This document shows, one piece after another, positions 16,516 to 25,516 of a stretch of 64,000 bases of DNA. The notes beneath the pieces were generated by a model. That model was not told where the DNA came from. It saw only the letters and a list, made by a program, of their open reading frames with translations, and made no database searches. The stretch spans positions 42,576 to 106,575 of the forward strand of contig JAGRJY010000157.1 of the NCBI GenBank assembly GCA_020442465.1. Direction: 5' to 3'. This stretch comes from Lysobacterales bacterium. Its GTDB lineage: Bacteria; Pseudomonadota; Gammaproteobacteria; Xanthomonadales; Xanthomonadaceae. The first letter of the stretch is position 1. Each line of letters begins with the position of its first letter. Made by a program: the position numbers and the translations under genes.

Positions 16516-17042
16516 ACTGCGACGCCTGTCTGGACTGGATCGACAGTGGCGCGTTCGCCGCCACACCGAACCCGCTTCGCACGGCGGCGGAAGCGCATGC
16601 CGCGCAATGCCCGGCCTGCGCCGCGGCGCTCGCGCAGGCGGCGACGTGTGCCCAGCGCCTGTGCGCGCTCGAAGAACCCATCGTATCGCCGTCACTCGAA
16701 GCGATGATCATGGACCGCGTGCTGGCCTCGGATGAGGCCCAGGCGCTGGTCACACGGCGTGCGACATCCGGCCAGCCTGAAGACGCAGCGAGCGACGCGC
16801 TGCTGCTGCGCGCGCTTGGCCTGGGCACCGCAGTGACGACGCTCGCGCAGAGCGTGGCGTCGCTCGGCAGCGGGTCAGTGTTCGACCTGTTCGCACCGAT
16901 GCTGCGTGGCGGGCTCGAGGGCGTGTTGCGCATGCCCGAGCACGGCGGCGTGGCGATCGGCCTCGCCTGCGGCAGCGTGCTGCTGCTTGGCGCCCTGATC
17001 GCTTCGGTTGGACCGCGGCTCGAGCCGCGCAGCGTGCGCTGA
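16512..17042 (+). CDS. Zinc-finger anti-sigma factor
   Basis: The 176-residue product begins MNCDACLDWI and carries the HxxxCxxC zinc signature of ZAS anti-sigma factors (HAAQCPAC near residues 30-37) preceded by Cys3 and Cys6. A central linker leads to one transmembrane helix near the C-terminus (GVAIGLACGSVLLLGALIASV). The arrangement, cytoplasmic zinc domain and membrane anchor with almost no periplasmic part, is short for a regulated anti-sigma factor; the sensing input may come from the partner membrane protein upstream. The start is fixed by the ATGA overlap with the sigma gene at 16512. The family is a firm match by context and zinc motif; the stimulus is unknown. Confidence 0.88.
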   Translation: MNCDACLDWIDSGAFAATPNPLRTAAEAHAAQCPACAAALAQAATCAQRLCALEEPIVSPSLEAMIMDRVLASDEAQALVTRRATSGQPEDAASDALLLRALGLGTAVTTLAQSVASLGSGSVFDLFAPMLRGGLEGVLRMPEHGGVAIGLACGSVLLLGALIASVGPRLEPRSVR

Positions 17043-17227
17043 TCGCGCACGTCGGCGCGCGCTGGCGCGGTCCGCTGCCAGGCGCGCGCAACCCTGCCCC
17101 TGCTGCAGGCAGCCTGATCCGCCCGCCTGCCCCGCGGGAAAGGCCGGTGCGGGCCCGATGCTGAGGAATGCGCCGGCCCATTTGGCTTAGACTTCAGTCA
17201 CCGAGGCTGCAGAGCTGGCTCGAATTC

Positions 17228-19888
17228 ATGTCGCGTCGCCTGGGATACGTCCTGCCGCTGCTGATGTGGTTTCTGCTGGTCGGCGCATTGATTGCGGCGC
17301 TGGGCGTGCACGTCTATCGCCTGCGCGTCGCGGCCCAGGCCGATGCGGCACGCGACGAGCTGAAAATCGTCGCGCGGCACGTGGGCGACCGGGTCGATGC
17401 CTGGCTCGGCGATCGGGTCGACAACGTCGAGTCGATGGCCCGATCGCCGGCCGTGCTGGCCGCGCTCAAGCGCGCGTCGGGCGAGGGCGACGACAGCAGC
17501 GCCGATGCCCATGTCGCGACGCTCAACGCCGAACTCGGCGCACGTGCCGATGGGGCGCTCGACCGTATCGCCCTGTGGGCGGTCGCGGAGACGCAGGAAG
17601 GACGGATCGTCGCGTCCAGCCAACCCGACCTGATCGGTCGCCGCGCCGACGAGGCGAGCAAGATGGTGGCCAGCACCACCATCCACCCGGCACATCGCTC
17701 GACCATCTTCCAGGGACCGGCCTTCACCATCGTCGCGCCCACGCCACCCAGGGTCGGCGCCACGCCGGGCGCCGTCGTCGGCTGGATCGGGCTGCCGGCG
17801 CTGTCGCGCCTGTTCACCGCGCAGGATGCTGCGGACCCCGTGGCGCAGAGTTACATCACCGATTCGAGCGGACGCTATCTCACCCGGCTACCGGGCGATG
17901 CGGCGACCCGCATCCTCGAAGGGCGCGCCACCGGACCAGCACTGGGCTTCTGCCTCGTCGGCGGCAGCGGCGAAGTCGAAGAGACCGACGCACAGGGCGC
18001 GCCGGTGCTGGTGGCGTATCGCTGGCTGGATGATCCGGGCTGGTGTCTGTTCACCCGCGCCGATCAGTCGTCGCGCGCAGCCTGGCGTGCCGCGCTGCAG
18101 CGCACGGTGATCCAGATCGGCGCGGCGGTGTGGCTGGTGACCGGTTTGCTCACCTGGCTGCTGATGGCATGGACACAGCGTCGCGCGCGCCGGGCCGCCC
18201 CGGCAGCGCCGGCGCCAAGCGCACCCGACACAGGCAAGTCGAACACGCTCGCGGCGCCGGCTGCCGCGCGCGCGAAGGCTTCGACGCCGACCCGCGTGCC
18301 GCCCAAACCCTCGCCCGCGGACGAGCAGGCCAATCTGGTGCGCAACGAATTCCTCGCCAGCGTGAGCCACGAGATCCGCACGCCGATGAATGGCGTGCTC
18401 GGCCCATTGGCCCTGCTGCTGCGTTCGTCGCTCGACGATCAGCAGCGCGAACTGGCCGAACTCGCGCGCACCAGCGCCGACGCCCTGCTGCGCAGCATCC
18501 ACGACGTCGTCGACGGCGCGCGCCTCGACGCCGGCGAGCTCGAGCTGGCACAGGAACCCTTCGACCCCAAGCACGCCATCGAACAGGTCGCCGAAAGTCT
18601 TGGCGCACTGGCGACGCACCGGCACGTCGACCTCGAACTGACCTGCTCCACAGAACTGCCGCACCGCGTGATCGGCGATGCGACACGCTTCCGCCAGTTG
18701 CTCGGACACCTGATCGACAACGCGTTGCGCTGCTGCGAGTCCGGACGCCTGCGCATCAGCGCGCGCGCCTACCCCGGCTGGCCGGGGCAGGAAATGATCT
18801 ACCTGCGCATCACCGATGGCGATCCGAAGGTCGACCACATGCAGCGGCTCGCCAAGCAGCTGATCGAATCCGATCTGTCTGCCGCGCTGCGCTCGGGCGG
18901 CAGCGGTCTGGCGCTGGCGATCTGCCATGCGCTGGTGAAGAAGATGGGCGGCCGCGTCGGTGGCGACGGCAAGGCCGGCGGCGAGTCGGCGGTGTGGGCG
19001 GAGATTCCGCTGCGCCTGCACGGCGCGTCGAGCGATGAGCCTGCAGCAGAGGAAGTCGGCGGAACACCTGCGCCCGGTGCGCGGCATGGTGTACGCGTAC
19101 TGCTGGTCGAAGACAACAGCACCAACCAGCATGTCGGTGCGCTGATGCTGCGCAGCCTGGGCTGCGAGGTCGATGTCTGCGGCAACGGCCGGCAGGCGCT
19201 CGACCGCATCGAGGCCAAGGACTTCGACATCATCTTCATGGACTGCGAGATGCCGGTGATGGACGGGCTCGCCGCCACCCGCGCGCTGCGCAAGCGCGAC
19301 GACGCCAAACGTGACCTGCCGGTGATCGCAGTGACCGCCCAGGCCATGCCCGGCGATCGCGAACTGTGCATCGACGCGGGCATGAACGACTACCTCAGCA
19401 AGCCCGTGCTGGACTCGGACTTTGCCGGGGCGCTGCGTCGCTGGCTGCCCTCGCGCGTGCCGCAGGCCGGGCCGGCACCCGAGGGCGCTGTCGATGGCTC
19501 CGCGTCGGACGCGGATGAGGGCCTGGCGCCGGCGCTCGACCCGGCGACGGTCAACCGCCTGCGCTCGCTGGCCAGCGCCACCGACCCGGGCCTGCTGGAA
19601 CAGATCTTCTCGGCATTCCGGCACGACAGCCAGGAGCTGATCGAAACCATGGGCAGCGCGATCGAAACCCGCGATGCCGGGGCCCTGCGGCCGGCGGCGC
19701 ACCTGCTCAAGGGGGCGAGCGGCACGATCGGTGCGCGTGGTATGGTCACGCTCTGTGAGCAGCTGTACCACCAGGGGGAAGGTGACAGCTGGGACGCAGC
19801 TGGCGACCTGATCAGCAAGCTCCGCGCCGAGTTCGTGCTCGTGCTCGAAGCCCTCGATCGCGCCCAGTCATCGCCCCGCGGCACCTGA
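17228..19888 (+). CDS. Hybrid sensor histidine kinase with receiver and HPt domains
   Basis: The 886-residue product starts with a membrane helix (about 5-29), a periplasmic sensor region to about 290 and a second helix (about 294-316). The kinase core has FLASVSHEIRTPMNG with phosphorylatable His381, an N-box (HLIDNALRC), and GGSGLALAI as the G2 box. The G1 box reads ITDGDPKVD instead of the canonical D-x-G-x-G. A receiver domain follows with Asp672 (IIFMDCEMPVMDG), then an HPt domain with His825 (AAHLLKGASG). This is a complete phosphorelay in one protein. The start could be 17168, which adds 20 residues; 17228 is preferred because the first helix begins there. The receiver-GGDEF gene 81 bases downstream is the likely output. 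Confidence 0.9.
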   Translation: MSRRLGYVLPLLMWFLLVGALIAALGVHVYRLRVAAQADAARDELKIVARHVGDRVDAWLGDRVDNVESMARSPAVLAALKRASGEGDDSSADAHVATLNAELGARADGALDRIALWAVAETQEGRIVASSQPDLIGRRADEASKMVASTTIHPAHRSTIFQGPAFTIVAPTPPRVGATPGAVVGWIGLPALSRLFTAQDAADPVAQSYITDSSGRYLTRLPGDAATRILEGRATGPALGFCLVGGSGEVEETDAQGAPVLVAYRWLDDPGWCLFTRADQSSRAAWRAALQRTVIQIGAAVWLVTGLLTWLLMAWTQRRARRAAPAAPAPSAPDTGKSNTLAAPAAARAKASTPTRVPPKPSPADEQANLVRNEFLASVSHEIRTPMNGVLGPLALLLRSSLDDQQRELAELARTSADALLRSIHDVVDGARLDAGELELAQEPFDPKHAIEQVAESLGALATHRHVDLELTCSTELPHRVIGDATRFRQLLGHLIDNALRCCESGRLRISARAYPGWPGQEMIYLRITDGDPKVDHMQRLAKQLIESDLSAALRSGGSGLALAICHALVKKMGGRVGGDGKAGGESAVWAEIPLRLHGASSDEPAAEEVGGTPAPGARHGVRVLLVEDNSTNQHVGALMLRSLGCEVDVCGNGRQALDRIEAKDFDIIFMDCEMPVMDGLAATRALRKRDDAKRDLPVIAVTAQAMPGDRELCIDAGMNDYLSKPVLDSDFAGALRRWLPSRVPQAGPAPEGAVDGSASDADEGLAPALDPATVNRLRSLASATDPGLLEQIFSAFRHDSQELIETMGSAIETRDAGALRPAAHLLKGASGTIGARGMVTLCEQLYHQGEGDSWDAAGDLISKLRAEFVLVLEALDRAQSSPRGT

Positions 19889-19969
19889 CACCGCCCCACC
19901 GGACATGAGTCGACACGACCCCGGCCGAACCGGCGCATCCGGCTGCCGGCCGAAGAGAAGCCCGCGCGC

Positions 19970-20866
19970 ATGAAGATCCTGATCGCCGAAGACGACACCA
20001 CCAGCCGCCTCACTCTCGCGGCGACGCTGAAGAAGTTCGGCCACGAGGTCACCGCGGTGTCGACCGGCAAGGCGGCGCTGCAAGCCTGGCAACGCGACGT
20101 CTACCCGATGCTGATTTCCGACTGGATGATGCCGGAGCTGGACGGCCTGCAGCTGTGTCGCGCAGTGCGCAGCGAGAATCGCCAGCACTACACCTACGTG
20201 ATCCTGCTGACCGCGCTGTCGGGCAAGGACAACCAGCTCGACGGCATGGACTCCGGCGCCGACGATTTCATCATCAAGCCCTTTGACGAAGACCTGCTTC
20301 TGGCCCGTCTGCGCGTCGCCGAACGCATCCTCGAACTGCACGAGGCGCTGCGCACCGAGGCCACCCGCGACCGCCTCACCGGCCTGCTCAACCGCGGCGC
20401 GATCATGGACTTCCTGCAGCAGTCGCTGGAACGGCGTGTTCGCGAGGGCGGCGACGTCGGCGTCATCCTGATCGACCTCGACCACTTCAAGCAGATCAAC
20501 GACCAGCACGGCCATCTCGCCGGCGATGCGGTGCTGCGCGAGTCGGCGCGACGCATGCAGGCCGCGCTGCGGCCCTACGATCGCATCGGCCGCTACGGCG
20601 GCGAGGAGTTCATCGTCGTCAGCCCGCAGGCCGACGGCAGCAACAGCGCAGCGATCGCCGAGCGGATTCGTTCGCAGCTCTGTGCCACGCCGCTGAGCAC
20701 GCCTGCCGGCGAACTGACGGTCACCGCCAGCCTCGGCGTGTCGCACGCCGCGCAGCTGGCCGAACCGGCGCCCGACCGCCTGGTCGCGCTGGCTGACGCG
20801 GCCTTGTACGAAGCCAAGCGCGGCGGTCGCAACCAGGTGCGGCTGAATTTCGAACGCGACGACTGA
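19970..20866 (+). CDS. Response regulator diguanylate cyclase
   Basis: The 298-residue product has a receiver domain (1-120; Asp51 in YPMLISDWMMPELDG, Lys in IIKPFD) and a GGDEF domain (about 130-298) with the active-site motif GGEEF at 210-214. The allosteric inhibitory RxxD (Arg201-Asp204) lies five residues before it, so feedback inhibition by c-di-GMP is expected. It should make c-di-GMP when phosphorylated. It lies 81 bases downstream of the hybrid kinase with HPt domain on the same strand, so a relay His-Asp-His-Asp ending in cyclase activation is a natural inference. It is cytoplasmic and soluble. Confidence 0.94.
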   Translation: MKILIAEDDTTSRLTLAATLKKFGHEVTAVSTGKAALQAWQRDVYPMLISDWMMPELDGLQLCRAVRSENRQHYTYVILLTALSGKDNQLDGMDSGADDFIIKPFDEDLLLARLRVAERILELHEALRTEATRDRLTGLLNRGAIMDFLQQSLERRVREGGDVGVILIDLDHFKQINDQHGHLAGDAVLRESARRMQAALRPYDRIGRYGGEEFIVVSPQADGSNSAAIAERIRSQLCATPLSTPAGELTVTASLGVSHAAQLAEPAPDRLVALADAALYEAKRGGRNQVRLNFERDD

Positions 20867-20947
20867 GCTCGACGACTGAGCGCGACGAATCGGTTTGATC
20901 GTCCGGCACACTTCGCCCCACACCTGCTCCATAGGGAGTCATTGCGC

Positions 20948-21349
20948 ATGCATCGGGGATCCTGTCTGTGCGGCGCCGTCACCTACGAGATCGACGGCGA
21001 AATCGGTGCCGGCTACTACTGCCACTGCCGGCGCTGCCGCAAGGCCAGCGGCTCGGTCATGGCCGCCAACGCCCTGATCGATCCGGCCAGTCTGCGCATC
21101 ACCTCAGGCGGCGAGGCGTTGCGCACCTACTTCGCAGAGGCCACCGGCCTCGAGCGCCGGTTCTGCGGGCTGTGCGGCAGTCCCATCGTCAGCCACCGGC
21201 CGGCGACCGGCCGCACCGCGATTCGCCTCGGCTCGCTCGATACCGCACCACCGCACGGCCCGGGCGCGCACATCTTCGTGGCGTCGAAAGCCAGCTGGGA
21301 GGATCTCGACGAGCGTCTGCCCTGCCACGCGGAGTTTCCGCCGCTCTAG
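20948..21349 (+). CDS. GFA family protein
   Basis: The 133-residue product shows the GFA (glutathione-dependent formaldehyde-activating enzyme-like) zinc fold: SCLCGAVTY near the N-terminus, CHCRRCRKASG about 25 residues later, and FCGLCGSPI near residue 75. These cysteines bind one or two zinc ions. Despite the family name, most members have no proven formaldehyde activity, so the reaction is unknown. The ATG at 20948 has GGAG 10 bases upstream; a TTG at 20942 is less likely. A short direct duplication (CGACGACTGAGC) sits between the preceding stop codon region and this gene at about 20856-20884. Confidence 0.9.
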   Translation: MHRGSCLCGAVTYEIDGEIGAGYYCHCRRCRKASGSVMAANALIDPASLRITSGGEALRTYFAEATGLERRFCGLCGSPIVSHRPATGRTAIRLGSLDTAPPHGPGAHIFVASKASWEDLDERLPCHAEFPPL

Positions 21350-21400
21350 CCCGGTCGACGCGCTCCGCGTCTCGTCATGGCATGCGGGCGCATCGCACAT

Positions 21401-21973
21401 TCAATCAAGAAAGTCGTCAGCGGCCGGGTCACCGGCGGCAGCCTTGCGGAACAGCCAGGCCGCAAACAGCCACACCGCGGCAAACAGGAATGAAAGCACC
21501 ACCGCTTCGACGTTCAGTCGAAACATCCAGGCCCAGGCGCCGATCGCTGCCTGCACCGCCGCAGCGACTGCCGTCACCGATGCCAAATTCGGCGCGCGCA
21601 GGCCACCCAGCGCGGCTCCACCCAATGCAACGCCGAGCACGCCGGCGAACAGCAGGTTGGCGTGATCATGACCGTCGCCAAAGATGCCGACCGCCAGATT
21701 GATCCAGATCGTCATGAATCCGGTGAGCAGCGCAATACCACAGGCCGCCAGATAAAGCGGTTCGTCGCTGCGACGGCGCGCCAACTCGAATCCGCTGCAG
21801 ACTGCAGCCAGCAACGCGCCCATCACCAGGAAATCCATCGCGCTCCAATTCACCTCGGCGGTGAACTGCATGGCGACCCACGGCGCCAGCAGCAGCGCGC
21901 CGGCGGCCAACCAGGGCATCCAACGCCAGATGCTGACCGTCGCCTGGCCCTGATGAGATTCGGTGGCATGCAT
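21401..21973 (-). CDS. Polytopic membrane protein of unknown function
   Basis: The 190-residue product has about five or six hydrophobic helices with Trp at the membrane interfaces (IWRWMPWLAAGALLLAP, WVAMQFTAEVNWSAMDFLVMG, AALLTGFMTIWINLAVG, AVLSFLFAAVWLFAAWLFRK). A GDGHDHAN loop in the middle contains two histidines. I cannot assign it to a named family. The start at 21973 is taken because a GGGGGA lies upstream and the helices begin 15 residues later; longer starts add a non-hydrophobic extension. It is convergent with the GFA gene 51 bases away. It stands alone. Confidence 0.75.
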   Translation of the reverse strand: MHATESHQGQATVSIWRWMPWLAAGALLLAPWVAMQFTAEVNWSAMDFLVMGALLAAVCSGFELARRRSDEPLYLAACGIALLTGFMTIWINLAVGIFGDGHDHANLLFAGVLGVALGGAALGGLRAPNLASVTAVAAAVQAAIGAWAWMFRLNVEAVVLSFLFAAVWLFAAWLFRKAAAGDPAADDFLD

Positions 21974-22215
21974 GCTCGGTTCCCCCGTTGCTGTGTTGGC
22001 CCGGTACACCAGATGCCGGCACCCGTGGTCGGGGGCGGGCATGACCCCGTTCGGCGCGATTCGATGTCGTGCCGCTTCGATCGCGAACCCGCGCCCCGGG
22101 CCGCTGCGGTGCTGGCGTGACGGCGCTCAGTCTGGGCGACCAGGATGGCAAAGTTCTGGCACATGCCGGGCCGTTTCGGTCATGAGCATCCCGGACTGGC
22201 CCTCGCGCCGCGCGC

Positions 22216-22704
22216 TCAGGCCGGCCCGCTGCCCAGCGGCGGCACGTCCAGCAGACGCTTGATCGCATCCAGCGCGTGCTGCGACTGGTGACGGTTGTGG
22301 CGGCGGAAGATCAGCCAGTCGAGGGCGCGACCAACGGCGGTCGACGGCCGGTAGTGCATCGTGCGGTCGATGCGTGCGCCCTCCGCGACGGGCGTCACCG
22401 TGTACGACACCGTGGTCGTCGTCCCCGAGAACATCGGAATGCCTTCGACCACGCCTTCGATCGTCCAGCTCCTCGGCGCGTCGACGGCGTGCGCCTGCCA
22501 GCGGATCTGGCCGCGCAGGAACAGGAACCGGTCCTGCTCGAGGATGCGGTCGCCGGGCTTGAGCGGTCCGGCCACGTCGCCTTCGACCGACAGCGCGGTG
22601 GGATGCCAGACCGGCCAATTCGCTGGGGTCGATGCAAACGCGAAGACCTCTTCCGGGGCGCGGCGAATCTCGACGCTGCTCTGAATGACCACCGGATCCG
22701 TCAT
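22216..22704 (-). CDS. SRPBCC family lipid-binding-fold protein
   Basis: The 162-residue product shows the SRPBCC (START/Bet v 1) pattern: IQSSVEIRRAPEEVFAFASTPANWPVWHPTA at residues 6-36, GPLKPGDRILEQDRF near 52, and a C-terminal helix that ends ALDAIKRLL. These proteins hold hydrophobic ligands; no specific substrate is visible. It is soluble and cytoplasmic. The start at 22704 is supported by GAGGAG 10 bases upstream. It lies 104 bases downstream of the sugar dehydrogenase gene on the same strand, so an operon is possible. Confidence 0.85.
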   Translation of the reverse strand: MTDPVVIQSSVEIRRAPEEVFAFASTPANWPVWHPTALSVEGDVAGPLKPGDRILEQDRFLFLRGQIRWQAHAVDAPRSWTIEGVVEGIPMFSGTTTTVSYTVTPVAEGARIDRTMHYRPSTAVGRALDWLIFRRHNRHQSQHALDAIKRLLDVPPLGSGPA

Positions 22705-22808
22705 CGGGGCTGCTCCTCGCGAACCGGTTCGCAGACCCCACCCTATCGCACCGGCGCCGCCAAGACATCCCGGACGGCTGCTGGATTGCCGCAGCCGCTG
22801 CCGTTCGA

Positions 22809-23960
22809 TCAGCGCGCCGGCGTCAGTCGTCGCAAGCGGGCGTCGGCCTTGTCCTCGATGATCCACAGCGCCCCATCGGCCGCTTCGGTCACGCCGCGGA
22901 CGCGTCGACCCATCGACCAGCGCTCGGCCTCGCGCGCGCCGTCGCCGTCGATCTCCACCCGCACCAGCGACTCGCTCGACAGGCCGCTGATGAAGGCATC
23001 GCCCTGCCAGTCGGCGAACAATGCGCCGCGGTAGAACATCAGGCTCGACGGCGAGATGACCGGCGTCCACCACACCTTGGGCGCGACGAAGCCACGATCC
23101 GCGCTGCTGCCGTGATCGGGAATGTCGCGACCGTCGTAGTGATCGCCGTTCGACACCACCGGATAGCCGAAGTTGCCGCCGCGCTGGATCAGGTTCATCT
23201 CGTCGCCACCGCGCGGGCCCATCTCGATTTCCCACAGGCGGCCCTGCGCGTCGAAGGCGATGCCGAGCGGATTGCGGTGTCCGAGCGACCACACCTGCCG
23301 GGCGATCTTGCCGTCGGACTGGAACGGATTGTCCGCCGGCACGGACCCATCGTCGTGCAGGCGCACGATCTTGCCCAGGTTGCCGCGCATGTCCTGCGCA
23401 GGATCGAACGCCTGCCGCTCGCCCGAGCTGATCCACAGCATGCCGTCGCGGTCGAACGCGATGCGGTGGCCGAAATGGCCGCGCCCCGACACCTTCGGGT
23501 TCTGTCGCCAGATGACCTTCAACCCGTCGAGCGTGCCGCCGCCTTGAGCATCGAGTTTGAGCGTGGCGCGTGCCACGGCGGCGCCGCGCTGGTCACGCGT
23601 ATTGCCCTCGACGTAACTCAGGTAGATGAGTCCGTTGCCGGCGAACTGTGGATGCAGCGCGACATCGCCCAGTCCGCCCTGGCCGCCGTAGTCCACGCGC
23701 GGGGCGCCGGTGATTTCGCCGACGTGACCGGACGCGGGGTCGTAGAGCCGGAGCGCGCCGCGCTTCTCGGTGACCAGCAATCGACCATCGGGAAGAAACG
23801 CCATCGCCCAGGGCTCGTCGAAGCGGGCAAGGTCCTGCACCAGAAACGGTGTGCCGCGCAGTGGCTTGGCATCGACGCCAGACATACCTGCGGCATGCGC
23901 CGGCCGGATGCCACACCATGCCGTGGCAAGAAACATCACAACCAAGAAGGTATGTCGCAT
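22809..23960 (-). CDS. PQQ-dependent aldose sugar dehydrogenase-like protein
   Basis: The 383-residue product has a signal peptide (MRHTFLVVMFLATAWC, cleavage near residue 23) and a six-bladed GSDH/SGDH propeller: DEPWAMAFLPDGRLLVTEK, GGQGGLGDVALHPQF, HFGHRIAFDRDG, WSLGHRNPLGIAFD, EMGPRGGDEMN and AADGALWIIEDK. These are signature segments of soluble quinoprotein sugar dehydrogenases such as YliI and Asd. The expected reaction is oxidation of aldose sugars in the periplasm with PQQ as cofactor; PQQ synthesis genes are not in the window. The start at 23960 has GGGAG 6 bases upstream. It is divergent from the lamin-tail protein gene. Confidence 0.93.
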   Translation of the reverse strand: MRHTFLVVMFLATAWCGIRPAHAAGMSGVDAKPLRGTPFLVQDLARFDEPWAMAFLPDGRLLVTEKRGALRLYDPASGHVGEITGAPRVDYGGQGGLGDVALHPQFAGNGLIYLSYVEGNTRDQRGAAVARATLKLDAQGGGTLDGLKVIWRQNPKVSGRGHFGHRIAFDRDGMLWISSGERQAFDPAQDMRGNLGKIVRLHDDGSVPADNPFQSDGKIARQVWSLGHRNPLGIAFDAQGRLWEIEMGPRGGDEMNLIQRGGNFGYPVVSNGDHYDGRDIPDHGSSADRGFVAPKVWWTPVISPSSLMFYRGALFADWQGDAFISGLSSESLVRVEIDGDGAREAERWSMGRRVRGVTEAADGALWIIEDKADARLRRLTPAR

Positions 23961-24202
23961 GCGGTGCTCCCAGTGATGTCGAACGCTGACGCAACCTGTG
24001 CGCAGGATCTTGCGGCGCACGCAGATCGCGAGCAGGCCAGGGCGCACTGTGCCACGCCTCGGGTTTCCGTGCCGTCGACGAGGCATCGTCGTGCGCTCGC
24101 CAGCACGCCACAGCGATGGGCGTCTTTCACGCCGCCATCACGCAGTGTGCACACGCCCATCGCACAATTGCGGCGGAACCGATGCAACGAGAGGGGAGAC
24201 TC

Positions 24203-25360
24203 ATGCGTTCGATTCACGGCGCGGCCTGCGCCTTGCTGCTGGGCGGAATGCCGACCATGGCAGCGGCGCAATGCGTGGTCCCCGGGGGCCTGATCATCAC
24301 CGAGGTGTTCTACGACGCGCCGGCCGGCGACGACGGGCTGGAGTGGGTCGAGCTGCGCAACGACGGCACCACGACGATCCAGCTGACCGGGCAGTACAGC
24401 CTCGGCTGGGCTGGATTGGACTACACCTTTGGCTTGCTCGATCTGCAGGGCAGTATCGCGCCGGGTGAAGTCTTCGTCGTCGGCGGACCGATCAGCAATG
24501 CCGACAACGGCATGCCGGTGTTCCAGCAGACCGCAACCTTCACCCCCAACATGCAGAACTCGGGCCCGGAAGCGGACGGCCTCGCGCTGTTCAATGTACC
24601 GGCCGCCTCCGTCACTGCCAGCACCGTACCGATCGACGCCGTGGTCTACGGACCGACCAACACCAACGGCCTGCTGGGACCGGACGGCACGCCATTGACC
24701 CCGCAGGTGGGCGACGCGCCGAGCGGCTCATCCATCGAATTGACCGACGGCGGCTGGCAGATCCAGGCGCTGCCCGCGCCCAATCAGACGTCGTTGGCGC
24801 CGCCCCTCAGTCCGCTCGCACTCAGCGAAGTGTTCTATGACGCCTCCGGCGCCGACGACAATCTCGAATGGGTGGAGTTGTTCAATCGCGGCACGGCACC
24901 CATCCTGCTCACCGGCAAGTACAGCCTCGGCGCCGCCGGCATCGACTACACCTTCGATCAGTACGATCTGCAGGGCGTGGTGCAGCCGGGCGAGACCTTC
25001 GTCATCGGCGGTCCGGTCAGCAACGTCAACAACGCCCAGCCCGTGTTCGACCAGACCGAGCCGCTGTTCCTGCAGAACAGTGGCATCGCCGCGGACGGTC
25101 TGGCGCTGTTCGACCGCGTGGCGGCTAACGTTTTTGCCAATACGGTGCCGGTCGATTCGGTGATCTACGGCGATTCCAACGACAACATGCTCATCGATCG
25201 AACCGGCAGCGCGCCCGCTCCGGACGTCGCCGACGCGCCCCCCGGCAGTTCGATCGAGCTCGGCACCACGATGTGGGCCGTGCAAGGCGTGCCGACACCG
25301 AATGCCACGCCGCTGTCCAGCACCGGCTGCCGCGCGTTTGCCGACGGCTTCGAGCTCTAG
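24203..25360 (+). CDS. Secreted protein with two lamin-tail domains and GFE ending
   Basis: The 385-residue product has a signal peptide (about 1-21) and two tandem lamin-tail domains, each about 175 residues. The copies align throughout: LIITEVFYDAPAGDDGLEWVELRN with LALSEVFYDASGADDNLEWVELFN, and GEVFVVGGPISNADNGMPVF with GETFVIGGPVSNVNNAQPVF. It ends CRAFADGFEL, the F-x-x-G-F-E motif shared with three other secreted proteins here. Lamin-tail domains in bacteria occur in surface and secreted nucleases or adhesins, but here there is no enzyme domain. The start at 24203 has GGGGAG 5 bases upstream; ATG 24182 is possible but adds residues before the signal. Confidence 0.9.
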   Translation: MRSIHGAACALLLGGMPTMAAAQCVVPGGLIITEVFYDAPAGDDGLEWVELRNDGTTTIQLTGQYSLGWAGLDYTFGLLDLQGSIAPGEVFVVGGPISNADNGMPVFQQTATFTPNMQNSGPEADGLALFNVPAASVTASTVPIDAVVYGPTNTNGLLGPDGTPLTPQVGDAPSGSSIELTDGGWQIQALPAPNQTSLAPPLSPLALSEVFYDASGADDNLEWVELFNRGTAPILLTGKYSLGAAGIDYTFDQYDLQGVVQPGETFVIGGPVSNVNNAQPVFDQTEPLFLQNSGIAADGLALFDRVAANVFANTVPVDSVIYGDSNDNMLIDRTGSAPAPDVADAPPGSSIELGTTMWAVQGVPTPNATPLSSTGCRAFADGFEL

Positions 25361-25516
25361 TTGGTTCGAGCAGTGGGCGAAGGCGCGGCAACGAATTTCC
25401 TGGCACCGCGCGAGGAACCGACCATGCCGTCCGTCAGCCGCACTGGGCGCAGGCGCGAGGCATCCAGGCAGGGGTTCGCGACGGCCGGGCAGCGTCGGGT
25501 GACTTAACTTGCCTTT

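Noticed and set aside
17888..19771. Antisense frame opposite the hybrid kinase
   Set aside because: The plus strand encodes kinase, receiver and HPt motifs in the expected order; the antisense product shows no domain.
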